Shown: positions 22,238-31,344, numbered from the stretch's first letter. The stretch: DNA of 59,259 nucleotides from an uncultured cyanobacterium (GCA_903848645.1 CAINGU010000066.1:1-59259), one strand, 5' to 3'. Numbers and translations: made by a program. Notes: a model not told the origin generated them from the letters alone.

Positions 22238-22993
22238 ATGAAACTACCAACAACATTTCAGGAACTCGACCTCACCGGATTTGATATCGAAACCAAACAG
22301 TACAATAGTATTACTAAATCAATGGTTGATATTGCTTGTGCCGTGTTGAAAAAGAATCAGGTCGGTATTGTTATCCGTAGCGTACAATCGGCTTTAAAAT
22401 ATATTTACGGTATTGGTGGTAGTTCTGACACGGTTTGCGATTTATTACGTCAGTGGCGGACTGAGAACATGGATCTTAAAAGAAATGAAAAAAGCCTAAT
22501 CACCGCAATTCTTGAATCTGTTGATGACGGGGTTCTCGATGTGTCCGATATTCCAGGGGATTATTTGACTGCTATGAACCAATGGGCGATCGCCATTTAC
22601 AAACTCGCTTACCAAAACGCCGATTCCTCTATTTCCGGTGACAAACTCAGATATCTAGTTACCGAGAATGAATTGTTAAAACAACAACTTATAGATTTTC
22701 CGAGTTTACAACTTGAACTTAATTTTCATAAAGGTGAATGTGAACGGCAGCGGGGTGAACTTAAAGAAGCCTATATAAATCTTAATAAACAACAATTAGC
22801 TGATAGTGAAGAGGTTCGGACTAAGTTGGAGGGTTTATATCAAGAACGTAATGACTTGATTGTGAAAAACAATGAACTTGGTAAAAAGTTAGCACAATTG
22901 CAAACTCACTTAGAAGAAGCTAATACTACCATTACTAATTTACAATCACAACATAGTTCAACAAATGGCAAAGTTGCTGTAGTAATTAGGTAA
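22238..22993 (+). CDS. KfrA-like DNA-binding coiled-coil protein
   Basis: 251 residues. The N-terminal half has QVGIVIRSVQSALKYIYGIG followed by SDTVCDLLRQWR, which resembles the KfrA N-terminal HTH where a glycine-rich turn precedes LxxWR. Residues about 140-245 are a long heptad-type coiled coil (ENELLKQQLIDFPSLQLELN, KLEGLYQERNDLIVKNNELG). KfrA proteins are plasmid-encoded, autoregulated and help partition. The inverted repeat at its promoter fits autoregulation. No ParA/ParB is in view. Confidence 0.55.
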   Translation: MKLPTTFQELDLTGFDIETKQYNSITKSMVDIACAVLKKNQVGIVIRSVQSALKYIYGIGGSSDTVCDLLRQWRTENMDLKRNEKSLITAILESVDDGVLDVSDIPGDYLTAMNQWAIAIYKLAYQNADSSISGDKLRYLVTENELLKQQLIDFPSLQLELNFHKGECERQRGELKEAYINLNKQQLADSEEVRTKLEGLYQERNDLIVKNNELGKKLAQLQTHLEEANTTITNLQSQHSSTNGKVAVVIR

Positions 22994-23021
22994 AGCAATG
23001 GGGGCTTTTCCTGATAATTAA

Positions 23022-23029
23022 TGCTATCG
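23022..23029 (+). promoter_or_regulatory. GCTATCGC leader octamer before 23062
   Basis: Exact octamer, 32 nt before the ATG at 23062, with a GGTATT tract between. First member of the leader family described in the findings. Confidence 0.6.
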
Positions 23030-23061
23030 CTTTTGGGTGCTGTTCTCTTTGGTATTTTACC

Positions 23062-23466
23062 ATGATTTCAGCACAAGAATTACAGGAATCTCTCAAGCAT
23101 TTTACCAGCACTGATAATTATTACCGACATTTGTTAGGAATTCGCTATACTGACGGTGTTCAATATTTAGCACAGGAAGCCCAGTGTTATTGGTTAATTG
23201 ATGTGATTGCCAGTCATCAAACCAAACGATTATTAGCTAATAAAATGCTCAAAGATTTCCAGCTATGGTATTTGATGGTTGGCGAGGAACATGAATTCAT
23301 TAAACCCAAACCTCATCATCAAGCGGTTGTGACTTGTTGGGGAGATACACCAGATCCAGAAATTACGCCATATATCAGACAGGATATTGACTTTACTGAT
23401 TTTCCATTATCTGAAATCAAACTTTTTCTTGTTCAGGGTGTGTTGATGTTACCTGGGGAATATTGA
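23062..23466 (+). CDS. DUF6876-like protein
   Basis: 134 residues. The core HLLGIRYTDGVQYLAQEAQC, then YWLIDVIASHQTKRL, FQLWYLMVGEEHEF and IDFTDFPLSEIKLFLVQGVL matches a family of small proteins on plasmids and phages (DUF6876 by memory). Function unknown. It overlaps the next gene by 4 nt (ATGA-type), so the two are coupled. It is preceded by the GCTATCGC leader and has no clear Shine-Dalgarno sequence. Confidence 0.7.
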   Translation: MISAQELQESLKHFTSTDNYYRHLLGIRYTDGVQYLAQEAQCYWLIDVIASHQTKRLLANKMLKDFQLWYLMVGEEHEFIKPKPHHQAVVTCWGDTPDPEITPYIRQDIDFTDFPLSEIKLFLVQGVLMLPGEY

Positions 23467-23705
23467 TGAAAGAAATGGCTTTAGTTGCGGTGCAATTAGC
23501 ATTTCTTGATAATGGACACCATCAACGAATTAGTGAATGTTCTAAAGACAGATTTTCGGCGGTTCTTGGTTTTGGTAAACGCTATGATGTGATTTATCAT
23601 AACTCTTATGTTTACATTACCATCAGATTTTGTTTGCCTAAGAGAAAAGCGGAATCTTTGGCTAAGAAATTGAATCAAGCACTCGACGACTGGCAAAGTA
23701 AATAG
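23463..23705 (+). CDS. Small hypothetical protein
   Basis: 80 residues: MMKEMALVAVQLAFLDNGHH, then SAVLGFGKRYDVIYHNS and KRKAESLAKKLNQALDDWQ. A beta-type middle and a C-terminal helix. Its start overlaps the stop of the DUF6876-like gene, so it is translated from the same message. Not recognised. Confidence 0.6.
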   Translation: MMKEMALVAVQLAFLDNGHHQRISECSKDRFSAVLGFGKRYDVIYHNSYVYITIRFCLPKRKAESLAKKLNQALDDWQSK

Positions 23706-23997
23706 CATTATGGTGGGGTAACTCCCACTATTTAACTATAGCATAATTTGTTATTAACAGTATCAAAATAACATAATTTGTTATTGATATCTACATTAAA
23801 TTTAACATTTGTAACATTATGATTTTTATTGAGAACTAAGTCTAATTAAATATTGATTTTCATAAAAATATTAACGTTTATATCCAGTATTTATCTAGAA
23901 AATGTCTGGATAAAATTAATTTTAACAACTTAAAATTCCCTGTTAAATTTCTCATTTTTAGTTAAAATACCCAAAGTTGAAATGACGAGGATTTGCA
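23706..23997. other. AT-rich spacer with a direct repeat
   Basis: Two copies of ATAATTTGTTATT occur near 23744 and 23772, and there is little else. No ORF is supported. Confidence 0.4.
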
Positions 23998-24498
23998 ATG
24001 TTTTTAACTGCGAGTAAGGCTGCTTCTCATATCAGAGGCGTTATCAAAGACTATAATTTCTGGGGACAATCTGAAAGTGATTCTCCTTTGAAAATCAGCA
24101 CAACTAAGGCTGTTATAGATGATGAGAAAATCCTGTCTTTGGATAGGTCACTTCGTGCCAAAAATGCTGGGGTTGCTCCCACTAAAGAGTTCTTGGAAAC
24201 CAGAACGGTTGTTCAAAAGAACTTAGACGAAGTATTTAAACCACTGGCTTTAAATGCGATTGAGGCATTGAACGACCAAGGCGAATTACTGGATGCGGGA
24301 ACTGCAAGTTTGGAAACGTTAGCAGCAGAAGCAGAATCAGTTGAATATTATGTCCAACTGTATGCAGCATTCAAACAAGTCACCAATCCCAAAATCTATT
24401 ATGTTGATGCTCCTGCTGACCCCAGTGTGGGAATGTTTATTGTGGGAACAGTGGGAACAGACACGATTTATGCTAGTGCATTGTTAACTCAGACTTAG
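23998..24498 (+). CDS. Hypothetical protein
   Basis: 166 residues, soluble: MFLTASKAASHIRGVIKDYN, FLETRTVVQKNLDEVFKPLA, TASLETLAAEAESVEYYVQ and FIVGTVGTDTIYASALL. A GACGAGGATTTGCA region precedes the ATG, not the GCTATCGC leader. A terminator follows at 24508, then a Calx-beta-type gene on the same strand. A phage structural role is conceivable from the neighbour but is not shown. Confidence 0.55.
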   Translation: MFLTASKAASHIRGVIKDYNFWGQSESDSPLKISTTKAVIDDEKILSLDRSLRAKNAGVAPTKEFLETRTVVQKNLDEVFKPLALNAIEALNDQGELLDAGTASLETLAAEAESVEYYVQLYAAFKQVTNPKIYYVDAPADPSVGMFIVGTVGTDTIYASALLTQT

Positions 24499-24507
24499 AT
24501 CGCTTTT

Positions 24508-24546
24508 ATGACCTCGGACTACAAGTTAGTTCGGGGTTATTTTTTG
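24508..24546 (+). terminator. Intrinsic terminator
   Basis: The stem ATGACCTCGGACT / AGTTCGGGGTTAT with a T-run lies after the stop at 24498. Confidence 0.7.
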
Positions 24547-24565
24547 AAACAATAGGAATCTATAA

Positions 24566-25639
24566 ATGCCAACAACAACACCAGGAATTTTACAATTTAG
24601 TCAACCAATTTATAAAATCACAGAATCCGGTGAATGGTTGACAGAACAGGTACAGGTATTACGTAAAGATGGGGCAACAGGGAATGTATCAGTTAAAGTT
24701 ACTGCCAAAACTGAAACTGCCACCGTAGGTAAAGATATAGATAAAATTAATCAGGTTTTAACTTGGGTAGATGGTGATGTAACTCCTAAATTTGTCAATA
24801 TCAAACCAATTCAAGATATGTACACTGAAGGAGATGAATTTTTAACATTATCTCTTTCTAGCATTAAAGGTGCTAAATATGCCCCAGTAAAAACTGCTCA
24901 ATTGGTGATTTATGATCAAGCATTACCTGTGACTGTGCTTCAAGCAAGTGCAATTAAGGATTCTGATATTATCTCTATTTATAATCCAGTTCCTGGAAAT
25001 AACACTGGTGTTAAATTTGGAGATTTTAAGAATTGGTTATATCAGGAAATAATTGCAAGTTTACCAACACCAACACCAACACCAACACCAACGCCAACAC
25101 CAACTAATCTTACTTATATCCCCGACATTTTTGATAAATCTTATCAATTAAATATGGCTACCATGTTAGCTACTGGATTGAGTATTTTGGTTAATAATGT
25201 GACTGCTGGAATAGATTCATTAGGTGAGCATCTGTCCTTTGTCAAAAGATCATCTTCTTTAACCATCAAGGGCATAGAGGAAAACTTTAATTCCGATTTC
25301 GCCATAGAAATTAAATTAGCAATTAATCCCCAATATTCTAATATCATGGGAGTTGAGCCAGACGGATTATTAAATCTGCGTCCAGATGGCTCAGATTGGT
25401 GCTTTGATGTTGGCGTTGGGCAGAATAATGTAATCACAATCCCAAATTCTGTATCGGGGGAATTAACACTCGATACTATCAAAATAATTAGATCCAACAA
25501 TGTACTAACACTAGATGTAAATGGAGTCTTAGTATCAAAACCAGTTATGCAAACATACAACACTGCAAATGGACTGGTCATAGGAAATTTCCAAAGTTTT
25601 GACGGTAAATTATACGGACTAAAAATATTTACTTGGTAA
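24566..25639 (+). CDS. Calx-beta plus LamG-like protein with a PT-rich linker
   Basis: 357 residues. Residues 1-115 read as a Calx-beta-type repeat (ISESGEW-like start, TATVGKDIDKINQVLTW, EGDEFLTLSLSSIKGAKYA). The linker PTPTPTPTPTPTPT at about 165-180 is coded by a CCAACA microsatellite. Residues about 200-357 resemble a concanavalin/LamG-like fold (FAIEIKLAINPQ, LDTIKIIRSNNVLTLDVNGV, FDGKLYGLKIF). No signal peptide. Such proteins occur as tail or surface adhesins. An out-of-frame tail fragment follows directly (25637-25745). Confidence 0.55.
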   Translation: MPTTTPGILQFSQPIYKITESGEWLTEQVQVLRKDGATGNVSVKVTAKTETATVGKDIDKINQVLTWVDGDVTPKFVNIKPIQDMYTEGDEFLTLSLSSIKGAKYAPVKTAQLVIYDQALPVTVLQASAIKDSDIISIYNPVPGNNTGVKFGDFKNWLYQEIIASLPTPTPTPTPTPTPTNLTYIPDIFDKSYQLNMATMLATGLSILVNNVTAGIDSLGEHLSFVKRSSSLTIKGIEENFNSDFAIEIKLAINPQYSNIMGVEPDGLLNLRPDGSDWCFDVGVGQNNVITIPNSVSGELTLDTIKIIRSNNVLTLDVNGVLVSKPVMQTYNTANGLVIGNFQSFDGKLYGLKIFTW

Positions 25640-25745
25640 TTACCAAACTGATTTTAACTACACAAAAGATAAATTAGTAGTTGGTGGTAATGCGAATTAT
25701 CAAATGTATGGCAACGGACAGAATTTTCAATTAGTTTTACTATGA
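25637..25745 (+). pseudogene. Out-of-frame C-terminal tail fragment
   Basis: Starting at the last codons of the preceding gene, another frame reads NYQTDFNYTKDKLVVGGNAN then YQMYGNGQNFQLVLL to a stop. It looks like the end of a related beta-type protein, left by a frameshift or a tail exchange. Confidence 0.4.
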
Positions 25746-25792
25746 TTTAGGGTTTTGGATTTTAGATGTTTAAGATCCAAAACCTTAATTAG

Positions 25793-26308
25793 TTAAGCAG
25801 CCTTAAATAAATACCCGATTTCAGGAATTTCACCAGCACGTTTCCAGCCAGTAGTATTACTCCATAATGGAGTGATTGTTGTTAATCCTTTGGAGATTAA
25901 TTCTGATTCAAATATTTCCACAGGTTGATTATCAATATTCATAAACCAACTGCGATTATTTGGGATTAATAATTCTGTGGGAATTGGGGGAATTGGCGGA
26001 CTATTATGCTTAATTGCTTCAATTATTGGCAATGTTGCTGGGTCAGGTTGGATATCAAAACCTTTAGAAAATTTGAAAGTTGGTTTGCGTTTAGCATCAA
26101 CATCAATTTGTTCACCAGTCCGGGGATTTCTGGCTTTACGTTCTGGTAAATCTCTAAAGGAAAAAACCCCAAATTTATCTATTCTCACTTCCTCACCCTC
26201 ACGAAGAGAAACTTGAATAAATTTATAGAAAGATTCAAGCACACTTTTTACAGTTACTTCACTGTATCCTGTGGATTGTTGCAAATATTCGGATAGGTTG
26301 GCGTTCAT
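25793..26308 (-). CDS. HU-type DNA-binding protein fused to a GYF_2-like domain
   Basis: 171 residues. Residues 1-92 are an HU/IHF domain: YSEVTVKSVLESFYKFIQVS, EVRIDKFGVFSFRDLPERKA, then RNPRTGEQIDVDAKRKPTFK, the DNA-binding arm. After a proline-rich linker (PPIPPIP), residues about 118-168 (SWFMNIDNQPVEIFESELIS, then ITPLWSNTTGWKRAGEIPEI) match GYF_2 (DUF4339), in which trailing WKRAGEIPE is typical. HU bends DNA; GYF_2 is usually a protein-interaction module. This fusion is unusual. It stands alone on the minus strand. Confidence 0.8.
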   Translation of the reverse strand: MNANLSEYLQQSTGYSEVTVKSVLESFYKFIQVSLREGEEVRIDKFGVFSFRDLPERKARNPRTGEQIDVDAKRKPTFKFSKGFDIQPDPATLPIIEAIKHNSPPIPPIPTELLIPNNRSWFMNIDNQPVEIFESELISKGLTTITPLWSNTTGWKRAGEIPEIGYLFKAA

Positions 26309-26402
26309 ATTCTCGTATCATTTAACAGCATCAGATTATGATTTAATTATTACTCAAAAACAGGTGAATTTGACAAGTGGCAACTAAGATTTTTTGGAAT
26401 AA

Positions 26403-26515
26403 TTCAGGAGTCAGGAGTTAGGAGTTAGGAGTCAGGAGTTAGGAGTCAAGAATCAAGAATCAAGAATCAAGAATCAAGAATCAGGAATCAGGAATCAGGA
26501 ATCAGGAATATTGGT
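26403..26515. repeat. Heptanucleotide short tandem repeats
   Basis: About 16 units of 7 bp. GGAGTCA/GGAGTTA variants grade into AATCAAG and AATCAGG variants. Such short tandemly repeated repetitive sequences are typical of heterocyst-forming cyanobacteria. The rest of the 26309-26617 spacer shows nothing else. Confidence 0.85.
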
Positions 26516-26617
26516 TGATAGCAAGAATATAGAAAAGCCAGTTCTTCATCAATTACTAAGAAGGATTCCAAAACTCTGATTCACTCTATATCCTGAATCC
26601 TTACGATTATTTTAAGA

Positions 26618-29272
26618 CTATTTAAAAGTCAGAAAATCCTTGATATCTTCCTTGTCCATATTGGGGTCAAATAATGTTAGTTCGCTGGTTTTCCCAGTTG
26701 CAGTTACAAACCTTGTACTATAAGCCAACATAGTTTTCGTGAGTCCTGGCGGATAATAAGGACGATATTGTTCGCCAACTAATCCTAGATGATGCCAGCC
26801 AAATTGTTGTTTAGCATCAGGAAATTGCATCTCAATTGCTAATTTTTGTTGACCTCCCTGCTCTATAATTTTGGAACGGATTTGTACTGTCTGACCTATC
26901 CAGGGTGTTGCTTTAGGGGCAGACCAACTACCATGTTGCACAGCATAAACTTTTAAGACTTTGGCTATTTCAGGTTGCATATTTTTGAGTTTTTCAATAA
27001 TTTCATCTGCAAACATTGTAAACACCATGCCGGCTTCACCAGTTTCCGCTTGATGTGCAACTTTCCAATACACAGCAACCCATGATTCAGGATGGTATAA
27101 ACTGCCATCGGGTTTGGGTGTGTTATAAATACTTTCTTTACTGGCTTTAAACAGTTCGGAAACTTCCCGGATCATGCGGGTGCTATCATCATTTTCTTCT
27201 TTCCAAAGAATTGCTTTTTTCATTTCCGCCCGATATTCTGTACGGTCAGCCATTGCTTTCTCTAATTGTGCCGGTGCATACTCAACATTACCAAACAGGA
27301 CTTTCTCGTAGGTTCTGGGTGAAGAATCCAGTTTTAGGTCTGGGGCTTTCCAATAACTATTAACAGTTTGCACCAGTCTCGAAATTGTGTCTAAAGCATC
27401 ATCTTTAACCGCGCATTTACGACTGAGATAACACTCCTTGTCTTTGAAATCTTTTAACCAAGGGGATTCCGCACCCTGTTCATTTAAGAAATCCCTGACC
27501 GCATCCAGTCCGTTTTTATTGTTGGGATATGCAGACTTCAAACTATCAACAGCAATTTGTACCTGCTGAGAGAGAAAATCAATAATCGGCATTTCCTCAT
27601 CTTGTTTTTGTTCACCCCCGGCGGGAATGTTCAATACTATTTGTTCACAACCACCAGAACGGGCGCGTGCCAATAATGAGGCCACAATCCCCGTCATATC
27701 ATTCATGCTATTAATCGCAATCTGTTGGAGATTCCCCTGTAATGCCATCTTGGGGAATTTCTTGGTGGCTGGGGGTTCATCGAAGTTAGCGATCGCATTC
27801 CTCATATTCGGATACGCAGAAGATTTGATTAACTGTATAAAATCACCATCCGTATCACGCCCTAAGTTCAGTAGTAGTTTGCGGGGTGCGGCCATGATGC
27901 CGGTGGCGTTGATGTAGGTCCCCTCATGTTTGTTTTCCCAGAGTTGACAATCCCCCCAATGTCGCATGGGATTACAGAACACTATGTACTCACCTGGTTC
28001 AAAGTCGGGGGCGCAGAATACTTTTTTACCTTGGATTCTGCCATCTGGTAATACTGTATGATAATGAGCCAGGGATTCATCTGGTTGTGCCATTGTTGAA
28101 TAGAATCGGATACCCGCAGCTTTAGCTAAGTTTAACCATACAGCCCTCATGCGTTCTTTGATACGAGTTACCACATAGGGATGTAACAGTAAAAGACCTG
28201 CTTTATCGGCTTTAATAATCCGAATCATGGTGTTTTCATATTCAGCTTCGGACTGGAGTTGATCGCTACCTTCTTCGATTTCTGCCTCCGCTTCTGATTG
28301 GTCAATTCTCAGGATTTCTGCTAGGTCGGTGATGGAATTATAGGCTTGGGATAGGCGATCGCATTTAGCTTCTAATTTGCTGATGATATTATCTTTTTGT
28401 AGCACTTCAAATGAGAACCACTGAAGTAACATCCATCCTGGTTTAGCCCGGCGTAATTCCCCCTCAAACACCAAACCAAATAATAGTTTACCTTGATGAT
28501 TACCTAACGCTGGTTTATTACCTTTGAGTGAAGATAAGGGAATGACTAAATCAAATTCAGAAGAGTCGAGTTTAGGGTTATAACCAACAGTACCTTTACC
28601 AATCCATTCTACTAAATTATCGTTGTTTCTGAATGCTGCTCTGAATTGTAAGGGTTTATTTTCATCAGGTTCAAGTTCTTCGTCTTCTCCAGTATCGGGA
28701 TTAAATTGTTGTAATGGCAGTCCCAATAATTGCATCAGTGCTTTACTAGCTTTGGCGTGACTATCCCCAGTTTCCCAGTGAATATTATTGACTGCATCAT
28801 CTAAGTCGTTACCATCTGCATCTTTATTTTCATCATCTACCACCACATATTTCATTTGTTTGTATACCAGTTTCTTACAACCAGTATGCAAAATGCTACC
28901 GTAAATTATACGTTTCCATTGGTCTTTAGGGGCTTCACCAAAATACTTTTTACCGATGGTTTTTTCATTAGTGAATGTGAATCTTCCATGATTTCTAGAA
29001 CCACTGGCTAAATCCAGAAAGAATGCTGCTTGATAACCTTTGGGTTTAAATGCGTTTAGTGCTGATGCTTTGGTTTCTGTTGTTTCTATTTCCCCAATAC
29101 AAAAATCTAATTTTGGATGTAATCCTGCTAATAATATATTTCGTAAGACTACTTTAGGTGCATTTGACCATTTATTTTCAGTACAATTCCACACTGACCA
29201 TTCAGCAACGGTGGCGATTGAACCTACTGAACCATCTTCGATATAGCGGGTGTTTGTGAATGTTATTGGCAT
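26618..29272 (-). CDS. Two-barrel RNA polymerase-like protein (RdRP/YonO superfamily)
   Basis: 884 residues. The catalytic-type motif DTDGD is at 473-477 (bases 27842-27856), matching the DbDGD of eukaryotic-type RNA-dependent RNA polymerases and the DFDGD of the RNA polymerase beta' barrel. Forty residues before it, CNPMRHWGDCQLWE (433-446) matches the RdRP block RNPxxHPGDxR. MAQPDESL (394-401) matches the DExGxL segment before it. Downstream, NDMTGIVASLLARA (524-537) and QIAVDSLKS (572-580) occupy the places of the RdRP blocks ND.xG.I and AVDFxKTG. The N-terminal 350 residues are unrecognised. The gene follows a membrane protein gene with a 2-nt gap. It might be a DNA- or RNA-dependent polymerase; activity is unproven. 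Confidence 0.7.
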   Translation of the reverse strand: MPITFTNTRYIEDGSVGSIATVAEWSVWNCTENKWSNAPKVVLRNILLAGLHPKLDFCIGEIETTETKASALNAFKPKGYQAAFFLDLASGSRNHGRFTFTNEKTIGKKYFGEAPKDQWKRIIYGSILHTGCKKLVYKQMKYVVVDDENKDADGNDLDDAVNNIHWETGDSHAKASKALMQLLGLPLQQFNPDTGEDEELEPDENKPLQFRAAFRNNDNLVEWIGKGTVGYNPKLDSSEFDLVIPLSSLKGNKPALGNHQGKLLFGLVFEGELRRAKPGWMLLQWFSFEVLQKDNIISKLEAKCDRLSQAYNSITDLAEILRIDQSEAEAEIEEGSDQLQSEAEYENTMIRIIKADKAGLLLLHPYVVTRIKERMRAVWLNLAKAAGIRFYSTMAQPDESLAHYHTVLPDGRIQGKKVFCAPDFEPGEYIVFCNPMRHWGDCQLWENKHEGTYINATGIMAAPRKLLLNLGRDTDGDFIQLIKSSAYPNMRNAIANFDEPPATKKFPKMALQGNLQQIAINSMNDMTGIVASLLARARSGGCEQIVLNIPAGGEQKQDEEMPIIDFLSQQVQIAVDSLKSAYPNNKNGLDAVRDFLNEQGAESPWLKDFKDKECYLSRKCAVKDDALDTISRLVQTVNSYWKAPDLKLDSSPRTYEKVLFGNVEYAPAQLEKAMADRTEYRAEMKKAILWKEENDDSTRMIREVSELFKASKESIYNTPKPDGSLYHPESWVAVYWKVAHQAETGEAGMVFTMFADEIIEKLKNMQPEIAKVLKVYAVQHGSWSAPKATPWIGQTVQIRSKIIEQGGQQKLAIEMQFPDAKQQFGWHHLGLVGEQYRPYYPPGLTKTMLAYSTRFVTATGKTSELTLFDPNMDKEDIKDFLTFK

Positions 29273-29274
29273 AA

Positions 29275-30888
29275 TTAAAAATCCATGTATTCTAAACTTG
29301 ATAATCCTTCTTTAATTGTGATAGCTGCTTCTTCAGGAATAATTACCGGAGTTTCATTGGATATGTCCATGCTTCTAGCAATCTGTTCATTTTTAAATGT
29401 CAAAGCATAAATAAAGTCATAATTCTTATTGGTTTCGGTAATAAATCCCTCTTTTAATGTTTGTATATCCTTCATTTTCTCGTCACCAATTACTCTGGCA
29501 CAACAAATATCTGGTTCTGTTTGCGATGCCAATAATCCCAGTATCAAGATAAAATCACCGAGTTGATTTCTTTTAGCCATTTTGATAGCAATAATCACCA
29601 GGATTGCTGCTGCTAAAATATAAGGAGCGCAAGCTGTTAATAAACCCCATGCCCCGGCAAACATTCCAGTATTATTGAAAACTGCTGGTAATAAGTCTTT
29701 GACTGTTCTTAGTAATCCCCCAGTAATATAACGAATTGCTTCACCTCCGGGAATATCCAATCGTTTTAAGATTATGGAAATCGTAGTATTTTTTAACGCT
29801 TCAACGAAAACTCCCGGTAATTGCACTCCCTTTAAAATAAATGTTGTCAGAATACTTTCGGTAATCTTTTTCAATACTTCAATGGCGTTGATTGTTGTCG
29901 GTATATCCACAGGAGCAATTGCACCATAAGCACTAGAAATATTCCCAAATTGGGATTTAAGTGAATCTTCTTTATAGTTATTTTCTTCTTTATTAGATAA
30001 CAATTTCCCGGCTTTTCTAAATAGTTTTTTGATACCGTTAATTGTTGGATTAACAATCTTGCTTTTCAGAAACTTCAACAGTCCTGATTTATCCTTGTGT
30101 TCTTGTCTCGCTTCTGCCCTCGCTGTTTTGGACTCATCTTTACCTAACATCAATTCTTTGATTGATTGTAAAGCATCTGCAAGTTGTTCTTTGAGTTTAT
30201 CTAGAAGTCCTTGGAATATATTGACAATGTTGAGGTTGTCCTGGGGAAAATCAGCGATCGCCGATGGAAATTCCTGTTCTGTTTTCTCCCTAATTGCCAC
30301 AAAGTGATTCCTTACTTCCTGTGGTACAGGGTCTTCTTGTTCATCAAATTGGGATAATAAACTATCATAAGCATTGAGCATTAATGTTTTTAAATCTTCA
30401 ATTTGTTGAGAAAACCAATCTTTATTTACTTGTTCTACAGATTTAATTTTGTCATAAACTGAATCATCGTTATCATAACCACTATTATTAATATTCTTCC
30501 AATTAATCAGTATATTATTAACTTCTACGGCTGCTTTATAAGTTTCGATATTCGCTGGGCGTTGTCCAATTGCATCAATTTTTTGTTGTCCAACAGCACT
30601 TGGATTACCGTGTACTTTAGAGTTGAAAACTTTGTTTACACCATAACAAGATTGCAAGATTTCCGCAGAAGCATAGCCAACTTCATCGTCTAATTCTGAT
30701 TTAGAAAAGTAATTAATAATCGCTTTTAGTGAAGGTAAATTATCTTGCGAGTAAACTACTGGTTGAATTGAATCAAACCAATCCTCTTTATTTGACAAAG
30801 CTTGCACAACATCTGTGGGGACTCTTAACCCACCCTTGTTTACCCAAATTCCATCGGTTATTTGACTTAAAACTTCTTCTGGTGTCAT
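29275..30888 (-). CDS. Membrane protein co-transcribed with the polymerase-like gene
   Basis: 537 residues. Residues 1-320 are soluble and helical, with a charged middle (GKDESKTARAEARQEHKDKS). There are two hydrophobic segments at about 412-436 (AWGLLTACAPYILAAAILVI) and 443-455 (LGDFILILGLLAS). The C-terminal ~80 residues are soluble. The stop is 2 nt before the ATG of the 884-residue gene, so both come from one message. I do not recognise the family. It may anchor the partner at a membrane; that is inference only. No GCTATCGC leader precedes this operon. Confidence 0.65.
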   Translation of the reverse strand: MTPEEVLSQITDGIWVNKGGLRVPTDVVQALSNKEDWFDSIQPVVYSQDNLPSLKAIINYFSKSELDDEVGYASAEILQSCYGVNKVFNSKVHGNPSAVGQQKIDAIGQRPANIETYKAAVEVNNILINWKNINNSGYDNDDSVYDKIKSVEQVNKDWFSQQIEDLKTLMLNAYDSLLSQFDEQEDPVPQEVRNHFVAIREKTEQEFPSAIADFPQDNLNIVNIFQGLLDKLKEQLADALQSIKELMLGKDESKTARAEARQEHKDKSGLLKFLKSKIVNPTINGIKKLFRKAGKLLSNKEENNYKEDSLKSQFGNISSAYGAIAPVDIPTTINAIEVLKKITESILTTFILKGVQLPGVFVEALKNTTISIILKRLDIPGGEAIRYITGGLLRTVKDLLPAVFNNTGMFAGAWGLLTACAPYILAAAILVIIAIKMAKRNQLGDFILILGLLASQTEPDICCARVIGDEKMKDIQTLKEGFITETNKNYDFIYALTFKNEQIARSMDISNETPVIIPEEAAITIKEGLSSLEYMDF

Positions 30889-30936
30889 GGTCTATCAATT
30901 TAATTTAGTTAATAAAAATATGTTAAGGATGCTAAT

Positions 30937-30944
30937 GCTATCGC
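30937..30944 (+). promoter_or_regulatory. GCTATCGC leader octamer before 30975
   Basis: Exact octamer, 30 nt before the ATG at 30975, with GTTGTGTTGTTGTTAG between. It lies between the divergent polymerase operon and this gene. Confidence 0.6.
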
Positions 30945-30974
30945 TTTGGGGTTGTGTTGTTGTTAGTTAAGATC

Positions 30975-31199
30975 ATGACCACTGCATTCGTTAAACGTAC
31001 AGGAATCAACCCTTTAAAATCAATTGAACTCACTGTTGAGCAATTAAATATACTATTGAATGAACCCCGAATTACTGGAGTTGTTGATATTTCAAGTTCA
31101 GGTAAGTTAATTGTCAACTGTGAAGACGGTTTGGCTAGGATGATTGGGTTTTCTGATAATGAAATAATCTGGTTTGATAGTTATTCAGACCAGGGTTAG
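30975..31199 (+). CDS. Small hypothetical protein with leader
   Basis: 74 residues from the ATG at 30975 (MTTAFVKRTGINPLKSIELT); the frame is open from 30954 but the octamer spacing (30 nt) favours this start. Further: VEQLNILLNEPRITGVVDIS and IIWFDSYSDQG. Beta-rich. It is transcribed away from the polymerase-like operon. Not recognised. Confidence 0.55.
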   Translation: MTTAFVKRTGINPLKSIELTVEQLNILLNEPRITGVVDISSSGKLIVNCEDGLARMIGFSDNEIIWFDSYSDQG

Positions 31200-31344
31200 T
31201 AGAAAAAAGGGAATAGGTATGAGTCAATCTATTCCCATCACTTCATCATCTATTAACTGAAATCTAGCCATTGTTTAATTTTAGCACAATCACTAATAAA
31301 ATCAACTTTTGTACATTGAAATGAAGATTACAAAAATCATTGAT

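Noticed and set aside
23496-23708. Minus-strand 70-codon frame over 23463-23705
   Set aside because: Antisense to the coupled plus-strand gene, no supporting signals.
25144-25581. 145-codon minus-strand frame over the adhesin-like gene
   Set aside because: It is the antisense of a well-supported beta-type protein; no start signal and no family resemblance.
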